Positions 37,368 to 47,063 of a stretch of DNA of 64,000 nt are shown here, piece after piece (the first letter of the stretch is position 1; every line of letters starts with the position of its first letter). The notes below the pieces were generated by a model. The model was not told the origin of the DNA, did no database searches, and worked only from the letters and a program-made list of their open reading frames with translations. This DNA is from Afipia massiliensis (lineage in GTDB: Bacteria; Pseudomonadota; Alphaproteobacteria; Rhizobiales; Xanthobacteraceae): positions 310,001 to 374,000 of the forward strand of contig NZ_JACHIJ010000002.1 of assembly GCF_014203115.1 (NCBI RefSeq). Direction: 5' to 3'. Both the position numbers and the translations under genes were made by a program.

Positions 37368-38456
37368 ATGGTGACGACAATTCTCGCACGCTATTTCGCC
37401 GCCCGTTTCGTGATCGCATCGGTCATGACCTTCGGCGCGATCTTCGTGCTGGTCATTACCGTCGACTACATCGAACTGATGCGCCGCGCCGGAAGCGTGC
37501 CGAATCTGTCGGGTCTCTTTGTCGCGCAGACCGCGCTGTTTCGCGTGCCGCTGTCGCTCGAGAAACTGATGCCGTTTTGCATTCTGATCGGTGCAATGGT
37601 GTCGTTCCTCGCCTTGTCGCGGCGGCTTGAACTCGTTGTGGCGCGCGCCTCCGGCATCTCGGCCTGGCAGTTCATAACTCCTGCTCTGCTCAGCGCACTC
37701 ATCCTCGGTGTCCTTGCAACTGTGCTCTACAATCCGATGTCGGCGGAGATGCTCGAACGCGCCAAGAGCATGGAGACCAAGATCTTCACCGATGGTGCGC
37801 CAGCGAACCCGGATGGCGCAGGCTTCTGGCTCAATCAATCGACCAGCGAAGGACAGAGCATCATCAACGCCGCCCGGAGCCAGGGACAAGGCGCGCTCCT
37901 GACCGGCATCACGGTATTCAGATACGACACGTCCGGCGTTTTCAGGGAACGAATCGAGGCGAAGGAAGCCACCCTTGAACCCGGCCAGTGGGTGTTCAAA
38001 CAGGTACGCAGGTACAAGCTCGATAGCCCGCCAGAGGAGCAAGATACCTTCACACTGGTCACGAGCCTCACCCCGGCCCAGGTCCGGAACAGCTTCTCCA
38101 CTCCCGAAACCGTGTCATTTTGGCAACTCCCGGACTACATCAGGTCGTCCGAGAACTCCGGCCAGGCCACAGCCGGTTACCGCCTGCAGTACCAGAAGCT
38201 CATCGCGCGCCCATTTTTATTGGCTGCAATGGTGATGCTCGCAGCCGCTGTGAGTTTGCGGTTCTTCCGCTTCGGCGGCGTGCAAAAGATGGTTTTGAGT
38301 GGCGTTGCAGCAGGGTTTCTGCTCTATGTCCTCTCGAAAGTAACTGAAGATTTAAGCAAGGCCGAGTTGATGCATCCGCTCGCTGCCGCGTGGTTGCCCG
38401 TTTGCGTGGGCGGCCTCTCGGGATTTTTGGCTTTGCTGTACCAGGAGGACGGGTAG
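37368..38456 (+). CDS. lptG: LPS export ABC transporter permease LptG
   Basis: A 362-residue permease of the LptB2FG complex, which extracts LPS from the inner membrane. Six transmembrane helices are seen, with the N-terminal TILARYFAARFVIASVMTFG and the coupling-helix-like segment LSRRLELVVARASGISAWQF after helix 3. A periplasmic beta-jellyroll spans about residues 130-260. The C-terminal helices include FLLAAMVMLAAAVSLRFFRFG. The stop overlaps the lptD GTG by one base. Its partner LptF is only a remnant directly upstream. Confidence 0.93.
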   Translation: MVTTILARYFAARFVIASVMTFGAIFVLVITVDYIELMRRAGSVPNLSGLFVAQTALFRVPLSLEKLMPFCILIGAMVSFLALSRRLELVVARASGISAWQFITPALLSALILGVLATVLYNPMSAEMLERAKSMETKIFTDGAPANPDGAGFWLNQSTSEGQSIINAARSQGQGALLTGITVFRYDTSGVFRERIEAKEATLEPGQWVFKQVRRYKLDSPPEEQDTFTLVTSLTPAQVRNSFSTPETVSFWQLPDYIRSSENSGQATAGYRLQYQKLIARPFLLAAMVMLAAAVSLRFFRFGGVQKMVLSGVAAGFLLYVLSKVTEDLSKAELMHPLAAAWLPVCVGGLSGFLALLYQEDG

Positions 38457-40936
38457 TGGCCGTTGTCGCCGCCCTCCAAGGACGGACGCCTGCGTTCAGG
38501 CGGCGCATTCGTTTGCGCCGTCAAAGCTTGGTCATGTCTGCAGTTCTGGGGCTTGGCCTGGCAGCCGGCTTCGGTAACGCGGGTGTGACACCCGCATCGG
38601 CCCAGCAATCCTTCCGATACAATCCCCAGCCGCCCAAGCCGCCCAGGCAGAAGCCCGCCCAGCAGGCCAATGACGGGCAGATGCTCGTGCAGGCCGCCGA
38701 GGTCAACTACGACTACAACAATTCGCGCGTCTCGGCGGTCGGCAGCGTCCAGATCTACTACAACGGATCGACGCTCGAGGCCGACAAGGTCATCTATGAC
38801 CAGAAGACCAAGCGCCTGCATGCCGAAGGCAACGTCCGGCTGACCGACCCTGACGGCAAGATCACTTACGCCAACCTGCTCGACCTGTCGGACGATTACC
38901 GTGACGGCTTCGTCGATTCGCTGCGGCTCGACACCGCCGATCAGACCCGCATGGCGGCGACGCGCGCGGATCGCACCGGCGGCGAGGTCACGATTTTCCA
39001 GAACGGCGTCTACACCGCCTGCGCAGCCTGTAAGGACAATCCGAAGAAACCGCCGCTGTGGCAGGTCAAGGGTGCGCGCATCATCCACAACCAGACCGAG
39101 AAGATGCTGTACTTCGAGGACGCGCGCCTCGAATTCTTCGGCCAACCGATCGCGTATCTGCCGTTCTTCTCGACGCCGGACCCGACGGTCAAGCGCAAGA
39201 GCGGCTTCCTGATTCCGAACTATTCGTCGAGCACGCGCTACGGTGTCGGCATCGAGGTGCCCTATTACTTCGCGCTGGCTCCGGACTACGACGCGACCGT
39301 GTCGCCGCGCTACACCACCAAGCAGGGCCTGTTGTTGCAGGGCGAATTCCGTCAGCGCCTGATCAATGGCGCTTACGAAATCCGTGGCTATGGCATTCGC
39401 CAGAACGATCAAAAGCAGTTCAACGGCGAACCCGGCGATCGCGAGTTCCGCGGCGGCATTGATACCAAAGGCCAGTTCGCGTTGAACGACAAATGGGTCT
39501 GGGGTTGGGATGCGGTCGCCGTCTCGGATAAATCGTTCTTCTTTGACTACGGCTTGGGCCCATACAAGAACGCGCTCAACGCGTTCCTGCTGACCCCGGA
39601 CACGGGCCTGTCGCAAATCTATCTTACCGGCGTCGGCAACCGCAGCTATTTCGACGCGCGCGTGATGCACTTCCTCGGCTATTCGGCCGCCGACGATCAA
39701 AGCACAATTCCGATCGTTCATCCGGTGATCGATTATTCCAACGTGCTCAACCGCAACGTTCTCGGCGGCGAGTTCAGCTATAAGGCGAACTTCACCAGCC
39801 TGAGCCGCCAGACCGCCTCGTTTGACGCGATCAACCCGACAGCATTCGCCGCCGGGTATTGCCTGCCGACCTCGGCCGACCCGCTGGCGAGAACCCGATC
39901 GCAATGCCTCCTGCGCGGTATTCCCGGCGACTACACGCGGCTTACAGCCGAGGTGGAATGGCGCCGGTCGTTCACCGATTCCATTGGGCAGATCTTCACG
40001 CCGTTCGCGTCGCTACGCGGTGACGTGATCAGCGCCAACATCGACAACCAGCCTGGCGTTTCCAATTACCTGCCGATCGGCTCGACGCAGACAGCGCGCC
40101 TGATGCCGACGGTCGGACTTGAGTATCGCTATCCATTCATCAACGTGCAGCCATGGGGCACGACGACGATCGAACCGATCGGCCAGTTGATCATCCGGCC
40201 GAACGAACCGAGCGCCGGCCGCCTTCCCAACGAAGACGCACAGAGCTTCACGTTTGACGACAGCAATCTGTTCCGCGTCGATAAATTCTCCGGCTACGAT
40301 CGCGTCGAAGGCGGCGGCCGCGCCAACGTTGGCGTCCAGGCGACGACGCAGTTCGACCGTGGCGGCTTCGTCAATGTGTTGTTCGGACAGTCCTATCAAC
40401 TGTTCGGCCTGAACTCGTTCGCCGTGCAGGATCCCACCAACACCGGCATCGGCAGTGGCCTTGAAACCGCCCGCTCCGACTATGTCGCTCGCATCGCCTA
40501 TCAGCCCAACAGAATTTACAGTCTGATCGCCCGCACCCGACTCGACGAGGCAACGGGAACTGTGCGGCGTTTCGAACTCGAAGGCCGGGCTAATTTCGAC
40601 CGCTTCGGGGTGAGCCTGCTGTACGGCAACTACGACGCACAACCTGAACTCGGCTTCCTCACGCGCCGCGAAGGCGTCGTGGCAACCGGATCGGTCAAGG
40701 TGGCCACCAACTGGATGCTGTCAGGCGCACTGCGCTACGACATCTCGAACCAGACGATCAATCAGTACATCGTCGGCGCGGGCTACGTAGACGACTGCTT
40801 CATCATTGCAGCCAACTACATCACGGACTACGCATATACCTCGAAGAGCTACACGAGTCCCGTCACCGATCACCGCATCATGTTGCAGATCGGCCTGCGC
40901 ACCATCGGCGGCACGTCGTTTAGCGCTGCTCAGTAA
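38456..40936 (+). CDS. lptD: LPS-assembly outer-membrane protein LptD
   Basis: An 826-residue protein that inserts LPS into the outer leaflet. GTG 38456 is chosen because GGAGG lies 7 bases upstream and the lptG stop overlaps it. A signal peptide ends near PASAQQ. An N-terminal OstA/jellyroll domain follows (about 65-190: VSAVGSVQIYYNGSTLEADKV), then the beta-barrel domain with RKSGFLIPNYSSSTRYGVGIEVPYY split as usual. The cysteine pattern near CAACKDNP in the N-domain suggests disulfides. Length is typical for the family. Confidence 0.94.
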   Translation: MAVVAALQGRTPAFRRRIRLRRQSLVMSAVLGLGLAAGFGNAGVTPASAQQSFRYNPQPPKPPRQKPAQQANDGQMLVQAAEVNYDYNNSRVSAVGSVQIYYNGSTLEADKVIYDQKTKRLHAEGNVRLTDPDGKITYANLLDLSDDYRDGFVDSLRLDTADQTRMAATRADRTGGEVTIFQNGVYTACAACKDNPKKPPLWQVKGARIIHNQTEKMLYFEDARLEFFGQPIAYLPFFSTPDPTVKRKSGFLIPNYSSSTRYGVGIEVPYYFALAPDYDATVSPRYTTKQGLLLQGEFRQRLINGAYEIRGYGIRQNDQKQFNGEPGDREFRGGIDTKGQFALNDKWVWGWDAVAVSDKSFFFDYGLGPYKNALNAFLLTPDTGLSQIYLTGVGNRSYFDARVMHFLGYSAADDQSTIPIVHPVIDYSNVLNRNVLGGEFSYKANFTSLSRQTASFDAINPTAFAAGYCLPTSADPLARTRSQCLLRGIPGDYTRLTAEVEWRRSFTDSIGQIFTPFASLRGDVISANIDNQPGVSNYLPIGSTQTARLMPTVGLEYRYPFINVQPWGTTTIEPIGQLIIRPNEPSAGRLPNEDAQSFTFDDSNLFRVDKFSGYDRVEGGGRANVGVQATTQFDRGGFVNVLFGQSYQLFGLNSFAVQDPTNTGIGSGLETARSDYVARIAYQPNRIYSLIARTRLDEATGTVRRFELEGRANFDRFGVSLLYGNYDAQPELGFLTRREGVVATGSVKVATNWMLSGALRYDISNQTINQYIVGAGYVDDCFIIAANYITDYAYTSKSYTSPVTDHRIMLQIGLRTIGGTSFSAAQ

Positions 40937-41108
40937 TATTCCGGTAGCGGGGTGGTGCAGCCAACTCGATTTGCAGGTTTCAGGGCGCGCGCCGTATAGT
41001 CACGGGAACCGCCGGGAGTTCATCGGATGCGCGTATTAACGCCGTAAACTCGGGGTTGATGTTGCTGAATACGCGCTGGAATCTCCAGCCTCCGCCGAGA
41101 CCGGTTTG

Positions 41109-42050
41109 ATGACGGGTTTGAATATGATTGCTACTTTTCTTCGCTACGCACGAACAGCTTCGCTCGCGGCCGCCCTGCTCGCCGTGTCGAGTTTCGGCTC
41201 GACTGTCATGGCGCAATCCGTCGCAGCGATGGTGAATGGCGAGGCCATTACCAATTTCGATATCGAGCAGCGCATCAAGCTGACCAAGCTTACGACGCAG
41301 AAAGCGGTCTCGCGGCAGGAAGCGCTCGAAGAACTGATCGACGACAAGCTCAAGGTCAAGGAAGCCAAGCGATACGGCCTCGACATGTCGTCGTCGGACA
41401 TCGACGGCGCGTACGGCAACATGGCGTCGCGCATGCGCATGAATCCCGAGCAGTTGTCGAAAACGTTGGAGGGCCACGGCATCCGTCCCGAGACGCTCAA
41501 AAACCGCATCAAAGCCGACATGACATGGGGCAACCTGGTACGCGGGCGGTTTCAGTCGAACCTGCTGGTGCCGGAGAAGGACCTCGCCGGCATCGAACCG
41601 TCCGACACCAAGGAAGGCGAAAGCTTCGAGTATCTCGTTCGTCCGATCGTCCTGATCGTGCCGCGCGGCTCGCCGTCGAGCGCCATCGAAGCACGCCGCA
41701 AGGAAGCGGAATTGCTTCGCAGCCGGATCCAGAGTTGCGATGAAGCGCAGTCGCTGTTCCGTTCGATGCGCGATGCCGCGATCCGCGATCAACTGACCAA
41801 GACCTCGGCGGATCTGCCGCCGGCCTTGCGTGAACTGCTCGACAAAACACCTGTGGGCAAACTGACTCCGCCGGAAGTCACCAAGCAAGGCGTCGAAATG
41901 GTGGCGCTGTGCAGCCGCAAGCCGACCAAGGCGGACACACCGGCCAAGCGCGCGGCGCGCGAGAAAATTTACAACCAGAAGTACGAAGCCAAATCCAAGT
42001 CGTATCTTCAGGAAGTCCGCAAGGGCGCGATGATCGAGATACGCAAATAA
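41109..42050 (+). CDS. surA: SurA-like periplasmic chaperone
   Basis: A 313-residue exported protein with a signal peptide (cleavage near VMAQS) and a SurA N-terminal domain (VAAMVNGEAITNFDIEQRIK, ELIDDKLKVKEAKRYGLD). The second half (EYLVRPIVLIV to GVEMVALCSRKP) resembles a single, divergent parvulin domain; E. coli SurA has two. It helps fold outer-membrane proteins. Order lptD-surA-pdxA-rsmA is conserved in proteobacteria. Start could also be ATG 41124. Confidence 0.88.
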   Translation: MTGLNMIATFLRYARTASLAAALLAVSSFGSTVMAQSVAAMVNGEAITNFDIEQRIKLTKLTTQKAVSRQEALEELIDDKLKVKEAKRYGLDMSSSDIDGAYGNMASRMRMNPEQLSKTLEGHGIRPETLKNRIKADMTWGNLVRGRFQSNLLVPEKDLAGIEPSDTKEGESFEYLVRPIVLIVPRGSPSSAIEARRKEAELLRSRIQSCDEAQSLFRSMRDAAIRDQLTKTSADLPPALRELLDKTPVGKLTPPEVTKQGVEMVALCSRKPTKADTPAKRAAREKIYNQKYEAKSKSYLQEVRKGAMIEIRK

Positions 42051-42076
42051 ATGAGCTCAACCGCGACAGCGCTGCC

Positions 42077-43099
42077 ATGATCAGAGCCGCCATGAGCAAA
42101 GCGCTGGCGCTGACGCTCGGCGAGCCCGCAGGCATCGGTCCCGATATCGCGATCGCGGCATGGCTGAATCGCCGCGAACTCGACCTTCCCGCATTCTACC
42201 TGATCGGCGACAGCGCGTTCATCACGGAGCGCGCCCGCGTGCTGGGCGCAACTATCGCAGTCGCCGATGCGAGCGCCGAGGATGCCGCCGAACTCTTCGC
42301 CGATGCGCTTCCGATCGTCAAAACAGGCATCGCGGCAACTGCGAAACCCGGCCATCCCGACGACAGCAGCGCACCGGCGGCCATCGCATCGATCCGTCAT
42401 GCCGTCGCGGATGTGATTTCCGGACGCGCCAGCGCGGTGGTCACCAATCCGATCGCCAAGAGCGTGCTTTATCGCGCGGGCTTTTCCCACCCGGGTCATA
42501 CCGAATTTCTCGCGCAGCTTTCCGCAGCCGTGAACGGCACTGTGCCGCATCCGGTGATGATGCTGTGGTCGCACGAGCTTGCCGTCGTGCCGGTAACAAT
42601 CCATCTGCCGCTGCGCGACGCCATCGCGCAACTCACCAGCGATCTGATTGTTCGGACCGGACGCATCGTCGCGGCGGACTTGAAAGCGCGGCTTGGCATT
42701 GCCCGCCCGCGCCTTGCGATATCCGGGCTCAATCCGCATGCCGGCGAGGACGGCACCCTCGGCACCGAGGATCAATCGATCATCGCACCGGCCGTTGCCA
42801 TACTCCAGCAGGACGGCATCGACGTGCGCGGCCCGCTGCCAGCCGACACGATGTTTCACGAAGCCGCGCGAAAAACCTACGATTGCGCAATCTGCATGTA
42901 CCACGATCAGGCATTGATCCCGATCAAGACCATCGCATTCGACGACGGCGTCAACGTTACGCTGGGCTTGCCGTTCATCCGCACCTCGCCGGATCACGGC
43001 ACCGCATTCGATATCGCAGGCACCGGCCGCGCCAATCCGTCCAGCCTGATCGCGGCGCTTCGCCTTGCCGCGCAAATGGCGGCGGCATCAAGCACATGA
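42077..43099 (+). CDS. pdxA: 4-hydroxythreonine-4-phosphate dehydrogenase
   Basis: A 340-residue enzyme of pyridoxal-phosphate synthesis. Motifs: [40 protein letters not shown] (substrate and metal His), [35 protein letters not shown] (metal His and Asp), and [13 protein letters not shown] 42077 or 42092 (MSKALALT) may be the start; the latter gives 335 residues. Its stop overlaps the rsmA start by ATGA, indicating translational coupling. Confidence 0.95.
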   Translation: MIRAAMSKALALTLGEPAGIGPDIAIAAWLNRRELDLPAFYLIGDSAFITERARVLGATIAVADASAEDAAELFADALPIVKTGIAATAKPGHPDDSSAPAAIASIRHAVADVISGRASAVVTNPIAKSVLYRAGFSHPGHTEFLAQLSAAVNGTVPHPVMMLWSHELAVVPVTIHLPLRDAIAQLTSDLIVRTGRIVAADLKARLGIARPRLAISGLNPHAGEDGTLGTEDQSIIAPAVAILQQDGIDVRGPLPADTMFHEAARKTYDCAICMYHDQALIPIKTIAFDDGVNVTLGLPFIRTSPDHGTAFDIAGTGRANPSSLIAALRLAAQMAAASST

Positions 43100-43962
43100 C
43101 CGCCATCGACGACCTGCCGCCGCTCAGCGACGTAATCCGCCGCTTTGAACTCTCCGCGCGCAAATCGCTTGGCCAGAATTTCCTGCTCGATCTCAACCTG
43201 ACATCACGCATCGCGCGTGCAGCTGCACCGCTGGAAGACGCCACCATTGTCGAAATCGGCCCCGGCCCCGGAGGGCTGACCCGCGCGTTGCTTGCACAGG
43301 GCGTCAAGCGCGTGATCGCTGTGGAGCGCGACGAGCGCGCGATCCCTGCCCTTGAGGAAATCGCGCAGCGTTACCCCGGCCGCCTCACCATCGTGAACGA
43401 CGATGCGATGACATTCGATCCGAGCCCGCACCTCAACGGCGAGCGCGCCAAGATCGTCGCCAATCTGCCCTACAATATCGCCACCGTATTGCTGATCGAC
43501 TGGCTGTGCGCCGAGCCGTGGCCACCGTGGTACGACATGATGGTGCTGATGTTTCAGCGCGAAGTCGCCGAGCGCATCGTTGCGCGCGAAAACGACGATG
43601 CCTATGGGCGGCTCGGCGTGCTGGCGAACTGGCGCGCCGAAACCAAGATCCTGTTCGATATCGCGCCCGGCGCCTTCGTGCCGCCGCCCAAAGTCACGTC
43701 GTCCGTGGTGCGGCTGATCCCGCGCCCCGCGCCCGAGCCCTGCGACCGGCGTGCGCTGGAGCGGGTCGCCGCGGCGGCATTCGGCCAGCGCAGAAAGATG
43801 CTGCGGCAGAGCCTCAAATCGCTCGGCGCCGATCCGGCCGCCCTTGCCGCCGCGGCAGGCGTCGAACCGACCCGCCGGGCCGAGACTATTCCGGTGTCCG
43901 GCTTTGTTGCCATGGCGCGCGAATTGGCTGATATAGCAGCCGCAAAATCAAAAACACCGTAA
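43096..43962 (+). CDS. rsmA: 16S rRNA dimethyladenosine transferase
   Basis: A 288-residue KsgA/RsmA methyltransferase that dimethylates two adenosines near the 3' end of 16S rRNA. Motifs: [31 protein letters not shown] (SAM motif I), and [11 protein letters not shown] (catalytic NLPY). The C-terminal domain has [20 protein letters not shown] 43096 overlaps the pdxA stop. Length matches (about 280). Confidence 0.96.
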   Translation: MTAIDDLPPLSDVIRRFELSARKSLGQNFLLDLNLTSRIARAAAPLEDATIVEIGPGPGGLTRALLAQGVKRVIAVERDERAIPALEEIAQRYPGRLTIVNDDAMTFDPSPHLNGERAKIVANLPYNIATVLLIDWLCAEPWPPWYDMMVLMFQREVAERIVARENDDAYGRLGVLANWRAETKILFDIAPGAFVPPPKVTSSVVRLIPRPAPEPCDRRALERVAAAAFGQRRKMLRQSLKSLGADPAALAAAAGVEPTRRAETIPVSGFVAMARELADIAAAKSKTP

Positions 43963-43975
43963 CGGAGAAAGCCCA

Positions 43976-45034
43976 ATGGCCCAGATGCGCCGCCAATCTC
44001 TTGTGAAGTTCGATGCTCCGCTCTGCGAAACCATCGTGGAGACCCCGAAGCCGCAAGGCCGGGAAGTTCTGGTGCGCATCGAGCGCTGCGGCCTGTGCCA
44101 TTCGGACCTGCACATCCAGGACGGTTATGCGGATCTGGGCGGCGGCAAGAAGCTCGACACCACACGCGGCATGGTTCTGCCGTTTACGCTCGGGCATGAG
44201 ATCGCAGGCGTCGTCGATGAAGTCGGTCCCGATGTGGACAAGGCGCTGATCGGCGCGAAGCGCGCCGTTTTCCCCTGGATCGGCTGCGGCCAGTGCCGCG
44301 ACTGTCAGAACGGCGACGAAAACCTGTGCGCCAAGCAGCGCTTCCTCGGCGTCTCGATCGACGGCGGCTTTGCCACCCACGTTCTGGTGCCGGATGCGAA
44401 GTATCTGCTCGAGTACGATCCGCTGCCGGTCAACATCGCGGCGACCCTGATGTGCTCGGGTGTCACGGCCTATGGCGCGCTCAAGCGCCTTGTCGATCGT
44501 CCGCGCCAGCGCAACATCCTGCTGATCGGCCTTGGCGGCGTCGGCATGATGGGTCTTTCGTTTGCCGGTGCGATGTTCAAGCAGCCAATCTCGGTGGCCG
44601 ACCTGAGCCCCGCCGCACGCGAGACCGCGCTCAAGAACGGCGCATCGGTGGCCTACGATCCGTCCGAAGCCGACATCGTCAAGCGCATCCTGAAGGAAAC
44701 CGACGGCGGGTTCGATGAAGTGGTCGATTTCGCGGGCAACGAGAAGTCCATGGCATTCGCGATGGCGGTGCTTGCGCGCGGCGGCAAGATCGTGGTGTCG
44801 GGCCTGATGGGCGGAAACTTCAGCGTGCCGATGGTGCAATGGATCTACAAGCGCATGACCATCGAAGGTTTCATGGTCGGCACGCTCGCGGAAAGCCATG
44901 AGCTGATGGCGCTGGCCCGTTCCGGCAAGATCAAGCCGACGCCGATGCAGGAAGAGCCGATGGCCGATGCACAGAAGTGGATCGATCAGTTGCGCGCCGG
45001 CAAGGTCGTCGGCCGTATCATGCTGAAAAACTGA
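43976..45034 (+). CDS. Zinc-dependent alcohol dehydrogenase
   Basis: A 352-residue medium-chain dehydrogenase. The catalytic zinc site is seen as CGLCHSDLHIQDG and GHEIAGVVDEVG, the structural zinc loop as CGQCRDCQNGDENLC (four Cys), and the NAD(P) Rossmann motif as GLGGVGMMG. Substrate unknown. It begins 13 bases after rsmA, so may be part of that transcript. Confidence 0.9.
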   Translation: MAQMRRQSLVKFDAPLCETIVETPKPQGREVLVRIERCGLCHSDLHIQDGYADLGGGKKLDTTRGMVLPFTLGHEIAGVVDEVGPDVDKALIGAKRAVFPWIGCGQCRDCQNGDENLCAKQRFLGVSIDGGFATHVLVPDAKYLLEYDPLPVNIAATLMCSGVTAYGALKRLVDRPRQRNILLIGLGGVGMMGLSFAGAMFKQPISVADLSPAARETALKNGASVAYDPSEADIVKRILKETDGGFDEVVDFAGNEKSMAFAMAVLARGGKIVVSGLMGGNFSVPMVQWIYKRMTIEGFMVGTLAESHELMALARSGKIKPTPMQEEPMADAQKWIDQLRAGKVVGRIMLKN

Positions 45035-45048
45035 CGTCCAGCATCGGA

Positions 45049-45723
45049 CTAATCGGGCCGAACCGCAGTCCAGATCACGTGGCGCGCGCCGCCGCGTGGT
45101 CCGTTGGCTCGAACCGGAACCTCGTTCACATCGAAGCCGGCCTTGCGCAGCCGCTGGGTAAAACGCGGGTTGGGTCCTGACGACCACACGGCCAGAACGC
45201 CGCCGGGCCGCAGCGCCGCGCGCGCCGCAGTCAGCCCTTTCAGATCATACAGCGCATCGTTGGACTCGCGCGTCAGGCCCTCCGGGCCGTTATCGACGTC
45301 GAGCAGGATGGTGTCGTAAGTCGCACGTGCGGACCGGATGATCTGGCTGACATCCTCTTCGCGGATCGTGACGCGCGGATCCGTCAGACTGCTGCCGAAC
45401 ATCTCCGCCATCTCGACTCGCGCCCACGCCACGACGGACGGCACCAGTTCGGCGACAACGATCTCGGCCTTGGAGCCAAGCACGGCAAGCGCCGCACGCA
45501 GCGTAAATCCCATGCCGAGACCGCCAATCAGCATGCGTGGCCGTTCGCGTGTCTGGATACGTCTGCACGCGAGCGTGGCCAGCGCCTGCTCCGAGCCGCT
45601 GAGGCGGCTGTTCATCAGTTCGTTCTGGCCGAGCTTGATGGAGAATTCAGTTCCGCGGCGCATCAGGCGAAGCTCGCCGCCGCCGGGAATTTGCGCGGTA
45701 TCCAGCAGGGTCCAGGGGATCAA
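45049..45723 (-). CDS. Spermidine synthase-like protein
   Basis: A 224-residue Rossmann methyltransferase-fold protein of the spermidine-synthase-like type. Seen: ELMNSRLSGSEQALATLAC, the glycine loop MLIGGLGMGFTLRAAL, and YDTILLDVDNGPEG (an Asp pair near the active site). It lacks the N-terminal beta domain of typical SpeE. The TTG at 45723 (IPWTLLDTA follows) is preferred, with GAGG 10 bases upstream; TTG 45738 is the longer option. It is convergent with adh. Confidence 0.75.
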   Translation of the reverse strand: MIPWTLLDTAQIPGGGELRLMRRGTEFSIKLGQNELMNSRLSGSEQALATLACRRIQTRERPRMLIGGLGMGFTLRAALAVLGSKAEIVVAELVPSVVAWARVEMAEMFGSSLTDPRVTIREEDVSQIIRSARATYDTILLDVDNGPEGLTRESNDALYDLKGLTAARAALRPGGVLAVWSSGPNPRFTQRLRKAGFDVNEVPVRANGPRGGARHVIWTAVRPD

Positions 45724-45935
45724 CGATCGAGTCCTCAAATATTCAGCGCGACGCGCAGCACATGCTCTCGTTACGCCATGCAGGTTCCCGAATGCCAGCC
45801 AGAATTGAGCAAATGGCCGCCTGCGCGCCCGCCCGAATTAAGCCTTAGCCTGTCCGGATTTGCGGCCTATTCCGACCCAACTTGTCACCGAGAAGCTAAC
45901 GCGAGAATGAGTTCGTGTTGCGTAAGGGGGACAGA

Positions 45936-47024
45936 ATGTCAAACCGCACCGCCGCAATTGCTTTTGCCGCCATCACCGGCTGCGTTTCAACTTTCGGCAT
46001 CACATCGGCATCGGCAAATCCCGCCAGTGCGGCAGCGGGAACCGCCGCCAGCGCGGCATCCGGAAGCGCCGCCAATGCCGCCGACGAGTGCCTCGCCGGT
46101 CCAAAAGCCACGACACCGGCGGGCGCACACTGGTATTACCGCGTCGAGAAAGGCACCAAGCGCAAGTGCTGGTATCTCGGAGAGGCGGGCGCGAAGACGA
46201 AAAAGACAGCGGCGACTGCGCCAACGTCATCAGACACCGCTGAAAAGGATGTGCCTCCTCCGACACAGATCGCGCCTGCATCAAAGCAGGACGCCGCGAA
46301 GAAGCCGATGCAAAAATCCATTGCGAATGCGCGGGCGGAGTTGACCGCAGGAACGCCGGATGAAGATCCGTCGCTTGCGGAAACAACGTGGCCGCCGATG
46401 CCGGGCCCTTCCGCCAACGCCGATGTCCGCAACGATAACCAAGCGGCTGCGATACAGCCCGCTCCTGCTCCGGGCGCAAACAAGCAAGGCTGGAACGTCG
46501 CGACGCGCTGGCCCGACCCAGCCGCAGCCGCTACTGCCAGCGACCAGCCCGCCGCTATGCCGCAACCTGCGCAAGCAACTCCGGCTCTCACGGCGGAGCG
46601 TCTCGCCACCGCCGCTGCAACGCCGGCCCCGTCGCCCGCGCCTGCGATGACGACAGGCGCAGCGTCGCCGCAACCACAGCAATCCACGGCCGCTGCGGAA
46701 ACCGAGGGCATGTCTATCAGGATACTGTTGAGCATTCTCGTCGGCGTGCTGGCGCTCGCCGCGATCCTCGGCCCGTTGCTGTTCAAGTACTTCCGGCCGA
46801 AGCCGCGTGAAGACGACCGCACCTACGGTCAGCGCCGCCCAATCTGGGACCTGAACGTGTCCAACGAGACACTTCTGCAGGACAATCCACCGCTCGTGAT
46901 ACCGCTCAACCACGCGCACGCCCTGCCCCAGCCCCGCGTGCTGGAAGAGCCGCGCATGCTGGACGATACCGCCGACGAGATCGAGCAATTGCTGTCGCGC
47001 GCCTCGAAGCGTTCGGCGGCGTAA
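45936..47024 (+). CDS. Hypothetical exported protein with C-terminal membrane anchor
   Basis: A 362-residue protein with a signal peptide (cleavage near SASA), an Ala-rich stretch, and a small domain with two cysteines (DECLAGP, KCWYLGE). A long Pro/Ala/Thr-rich, probably disordered region follows (about 85-245). One transmembrane helix (ILLSILVGVLALAAILGPLL, about 262-281) leads to a cytoplasmic tail of about 80 residues. This topology suggests a periplasmic sensor or scaffold; no known family recognised. ATG 45936 has AAGGGGGA upstream. Confidence 0.65.
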   Translation: MSNRTAAIAFAAITGCVSTFGITSASANPASAAAGTAASAASGSAANAADECLAGPKATTPAGAHWYYRVEKGTKRKCWYLGEAGAKTKKTAATAPTSSDTAEKDVPPPTQIAPASKQDAAKKPMQKSIANARAELTAGTPDEDPSLAETTWPPMPGPSANADVRNDNQAAAIQPAPAPGANKQGWNVATRWPDPAAAATASDQPAAMPQPAQATPALTAERLATAAATPAPSPAPAMTTGAASPQPQQSTAAAETEGMSIRILLSILVGVLALAAILGPLLFKYFRPKPREDDRTYGQRRPIWDLNVSNETLLQDNPPLVIPLNHAHALPQPRVLEEPRMLDDTADEIEQLLSRASKRSAA

Positions 47025-47038
47025 GCTGCCTGCTTCAT

Positions 47039-47063
47039 AAGCGGCGGGCACAACCCGCCGCTT
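47039..47063. terminator. Hairpin between convergent genes
   Basis: A perfect stem AAGCGGCGGG / CCCGCCGCTT with loop CACAA overlaps the gmk stop codon. No U-tract follows on either strand, so termination efficiency is uncertain. Confidence 0.4.

Noticed and set aside
38324..39904. 526-residue open frame antisense to lptD
   Set aside because: Shadow of lptD, no start signal or family motif.
42051..42080. Nine-codon frame right after surA (ATG to TGA overlapping pdxA)
   Set aside because: Too short; likely only a coupling or chance frame, although leader-peptide-like coupling cannot be excluded.
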